Positions 62,100 through 64,000 of a stretch of DNA of 64,000 nucleotides are shown here, in pieces. The notes under the pieces were generated by a model. That model made no database searches and was not told the origin of the DNA. It saw nothing but the letters and a program-made list of their open reading frames with translations. The DNA is taken from positions 1 to 64,000 of the forward strand of contig CABYZT010000001.1 in assembly GCA_902523515.1 (NCBI GenBank), written 5' to 3'. The translations under genes and the position numbers were made by a program. The DNA is from an uncultured Pelagibacteraceae bacterium (lineage in GTDB: Bacteria; Pseudomonadota; Alphaproteobacteria; Pelagibacterales; Pelagibacteraceae). Every line of letters begins with the position of its first letter. Positions within the stretch are counted from its first letter, which is position 1.

Positions 62100-62740
62100 A
62101 ACTGAATTAAATCTTTAAACTCTTGTTTAACAACATCCCATTTTAAAATCATCGAATTTAAAACGATCTTTCGATCTAAGGTTTTTAATTCTTCTGCTAT
62201 AGGCGCCCATTTATACAAAGAAAGTGCACTAGGATTAAAAGGTAAGTCTTGATAATAAACATCCCAATTTATTTTCTCTAATCGTTCATCAAAACTTTTC
62301 CTAGCTTCATCAATAATATCTAGCGGCATCTTATTAGAAATTTCGTCGTCTAAAATTTTATTGAAAATTTCGTTTGCTTTATGAATATCCTGATAATTAA
62401 AATTAACTTTTAAATATGAAAAAGTAAAAAAAGTTAAATCTTGTAATGCAACCGAATAAATATTCCATTTAGCAAGATTTACTGATGACATAAATTCATC
62501 ATTATCAAAATGAAGAACGTATCTTGTTCCCATTCTAGTTTTTAGATAATTATATAAAGTAACTTGAGTAACCCAGGCAGATTTTGTTTGAATAAACTGC
62601 TCTAAGTCATCCAAAGTTTTTATTTTTTTCTTTGGAATAAACGCCTTAAACATGGCGAATAAATATGTTTTGAAATCCTCAAGTTTTATGTCTCTCCAAG
62701 TTAATTTGTATTTTCCCATGTTAATTTGTAAGTGCGCCAA
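62096..62740 (-). CDS. Conserved hypothetical protein
   Basis: 214-aa ORF; likely start at [10 protein letters not shown]. Confidence 0.65.
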
Positions 62741-62854
62741 TTATATCTTAAAAAAGCAAGTAAATAAGTACCTTATATGGTGAATTTTAGGTCTTTTCAA
62801 AACCTTCATAATGGTTATGGTTTCAACCAGTTATAACTAAATAGAGAGGTATAA

Positions 62855-63115
62855 ATGTCAAATCAACAAAAACACTGGGAAAAAACCAGAGGATTGTTAT
62901 TTATAACACTAGCAATCTGGTTTGTTTTCTCAATTGGCATCTTTCTCTTTGGAGCTGAAATGAACGAGGTCACAGGACCTTTCGGTTATCCGTGGACATA
63001 CTGGTTTACATGTCAGGGATCTCTTGGTGCATTTGTAATCCTAATTTTCTGGTTTGCGAATAGACAAGAAAAAATCGATGAAGAGTTCGGCTTTAGCGAA
63101 AGAGAGGACGAATAA
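62855..63115 (+). CDS. DUF4212 family protein (symporter small subunit)
   Basis: QQKHWEKTRGLLFITLAIWFVFSIGIFLFGAEMN...PFGYPWTYWFTCQGSLGAFVILI; immediately precedes the symporter. Confidence 0.93.
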   Translation: MSNQQKHWEKTRGLLFITLAIWFVFSIGIFLFGAEMNEVTGPFGYPWTYWFTCQGSLGAFVILIFWFANRQEKIDEEFGFSEREDE

Positions 63116-64000
63116 TGAAAGGTAATTTCATAGATAATTTGCCTAAGATTTACGGAATCTATACAGGAGGATTTGTAGGTTTCATAATCATTATGGCAAT
63201 TGCTGAACAGATGGGTATGACAGCTAAAACGATAGGTATCGCTTTCGTTGCATTTACTGTATTCATCTATGCATTAATCGGTTATCTATCAAGAACAGCC
63301 CAAGCAGATGCATATTATGTAGCTGGAAGGCAAGTACCAACAGTCTTCAACGGAATGGCGACTGCAGCAGACTGGATGTCTGGTGCATCATTCGTTGCAA
63401 TGGCAGGTGGTATTTACTTTAAAGGTTACGGCTATATGGCACTACTTGTAGGTTGGACTGGTGGATACGTGCTTGTTGCATCTTTATTAGCACCATACTT
63501 AAGAAAATTTGGCTGTTATACAGTTCCAGATTTTATAGGTACTAGATACGGTGGTAATTTAGCTAGATTTAGCGCAGTGGTAGTTTTAACTGTTGCTTCA
63601 TTTACTTATGTGACTGCACAAATTAACGCTACAGGTACTATTGCATCTGTTGCACTTGATATCCCATTCCAATACGCAGTTTATGTTGGACTAATAAGTA
63701 TCTTATTATGTTCAATGTTAGGTGGTATGAGAGGGGTGACTTGGACACAGGTTGCACAATATATCGTACTAATTATAGCATACCTACTTCCAGTATTCTG
63801 GATCAGTAACAAAATGGGTGCGGGTTTCTTCCCTCACTTTATGTTAGCTGATGAGGTAGCTAGAATTGGTGAATTAGAACAACAGTTCGGTTTTGTTAAA
63901 AACGCAGCTGCTGATCTAAAAACAGTACCTAAAGGCTTAGCAGGAATAACTAAAGCTCACTCTGCAGTGAACGCTACACCTTGGGCATTTATTTCATTAG
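63115..64000 (+). CDS. Sodium:solute symporter (ActP-like), truncated by window end
   Basis: Manual translation MKGNFIDNLPKIYGIYTGGFVG...DAYYVAGRQVPTVFNGMATAADWMSGASFVAMAG; open to window end. Confidence 0.92.
   Translation, partial: MKGNFIDNLPKIYGIYTGGFVGFIIIMAIAEQMGMTAKTIGIAFVAFTVFIYALIGYLSRTAQADAYYVAGRQVPTVFNGMATAADWMSGASFVAMAGGIYFKGYGYMALLVGWTGGYVLVASLLAPYLRKFGCYTVPDFIGTRYGGNLARFSAVVVLTVASFTYVTAQINATGTIASVALDIPFQYAVYVGLISILLCSMLGGMRGVTWTQVAQYIVLIIAYLLPVFWISNKMGAGFFPHFMLADEVARIGELEQQFGFVKNAAADLKTVPKGLAGITKAHSAVNATPWAFISL

Overview
This 64 kb window of AT-rich, densely packed DNA looks like a streamlined SAR11 (Pelagibacterales) type alphaproteobacterial chromosome; the assignment is inferred from composition, gene content and short or overlapping gene junctions. 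I saw no mobile elements, CRISPR arrays, rRNAs or tRNAs. Main blocks, in order: rpsP/ffh with a structured ffh leader; dapF-ftsY; a gamma-glutamyltransferase-like gene; two Tat-signal TRAP transporter operons flanking an amidase; a CUT1-type ABC importer with two different ATPases, an alcohol dehydrogenase and a divergent AcoR-like regulator lacking an AAA+ domain; a glycolate/glyoxylate cluster (glcDEF, reductases, aminotransferase, lldD-like); a PagL-like protein and ccmCDEFGH; ispZ/DUF2794/BAX-inhibitor genes; argG; a photolyase/cryptochrome cluster with an untracked 42-aa DUF2256 ORF; a haloacetate-dehalogenase-like hydrolase; folD/YggT/MscS; hemD-hemC and tsaD; EVE; an acetyl-CoA synthetase with a Lys-rich repeat tail; and a DUF4212/ActP-like symporter truncated by the window end. 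Best leads: (1) complementary degeneracy in the two ABC ATPases, implying one canonical and one degenerate ATP site; (2) a 15-bp stem between hspQ and ccmC whose wobbles point to a minus-strand RNA, with a C-rich loop; (3) a stem-loop after each of three binding-protein genes, one a canonical terminator; (4) a photolyase homologue with apparently permuted domain order beside a second photolyase that seems to lack most Fe-S cysteines; (5) the Lys-rich repeat tail on Acs.
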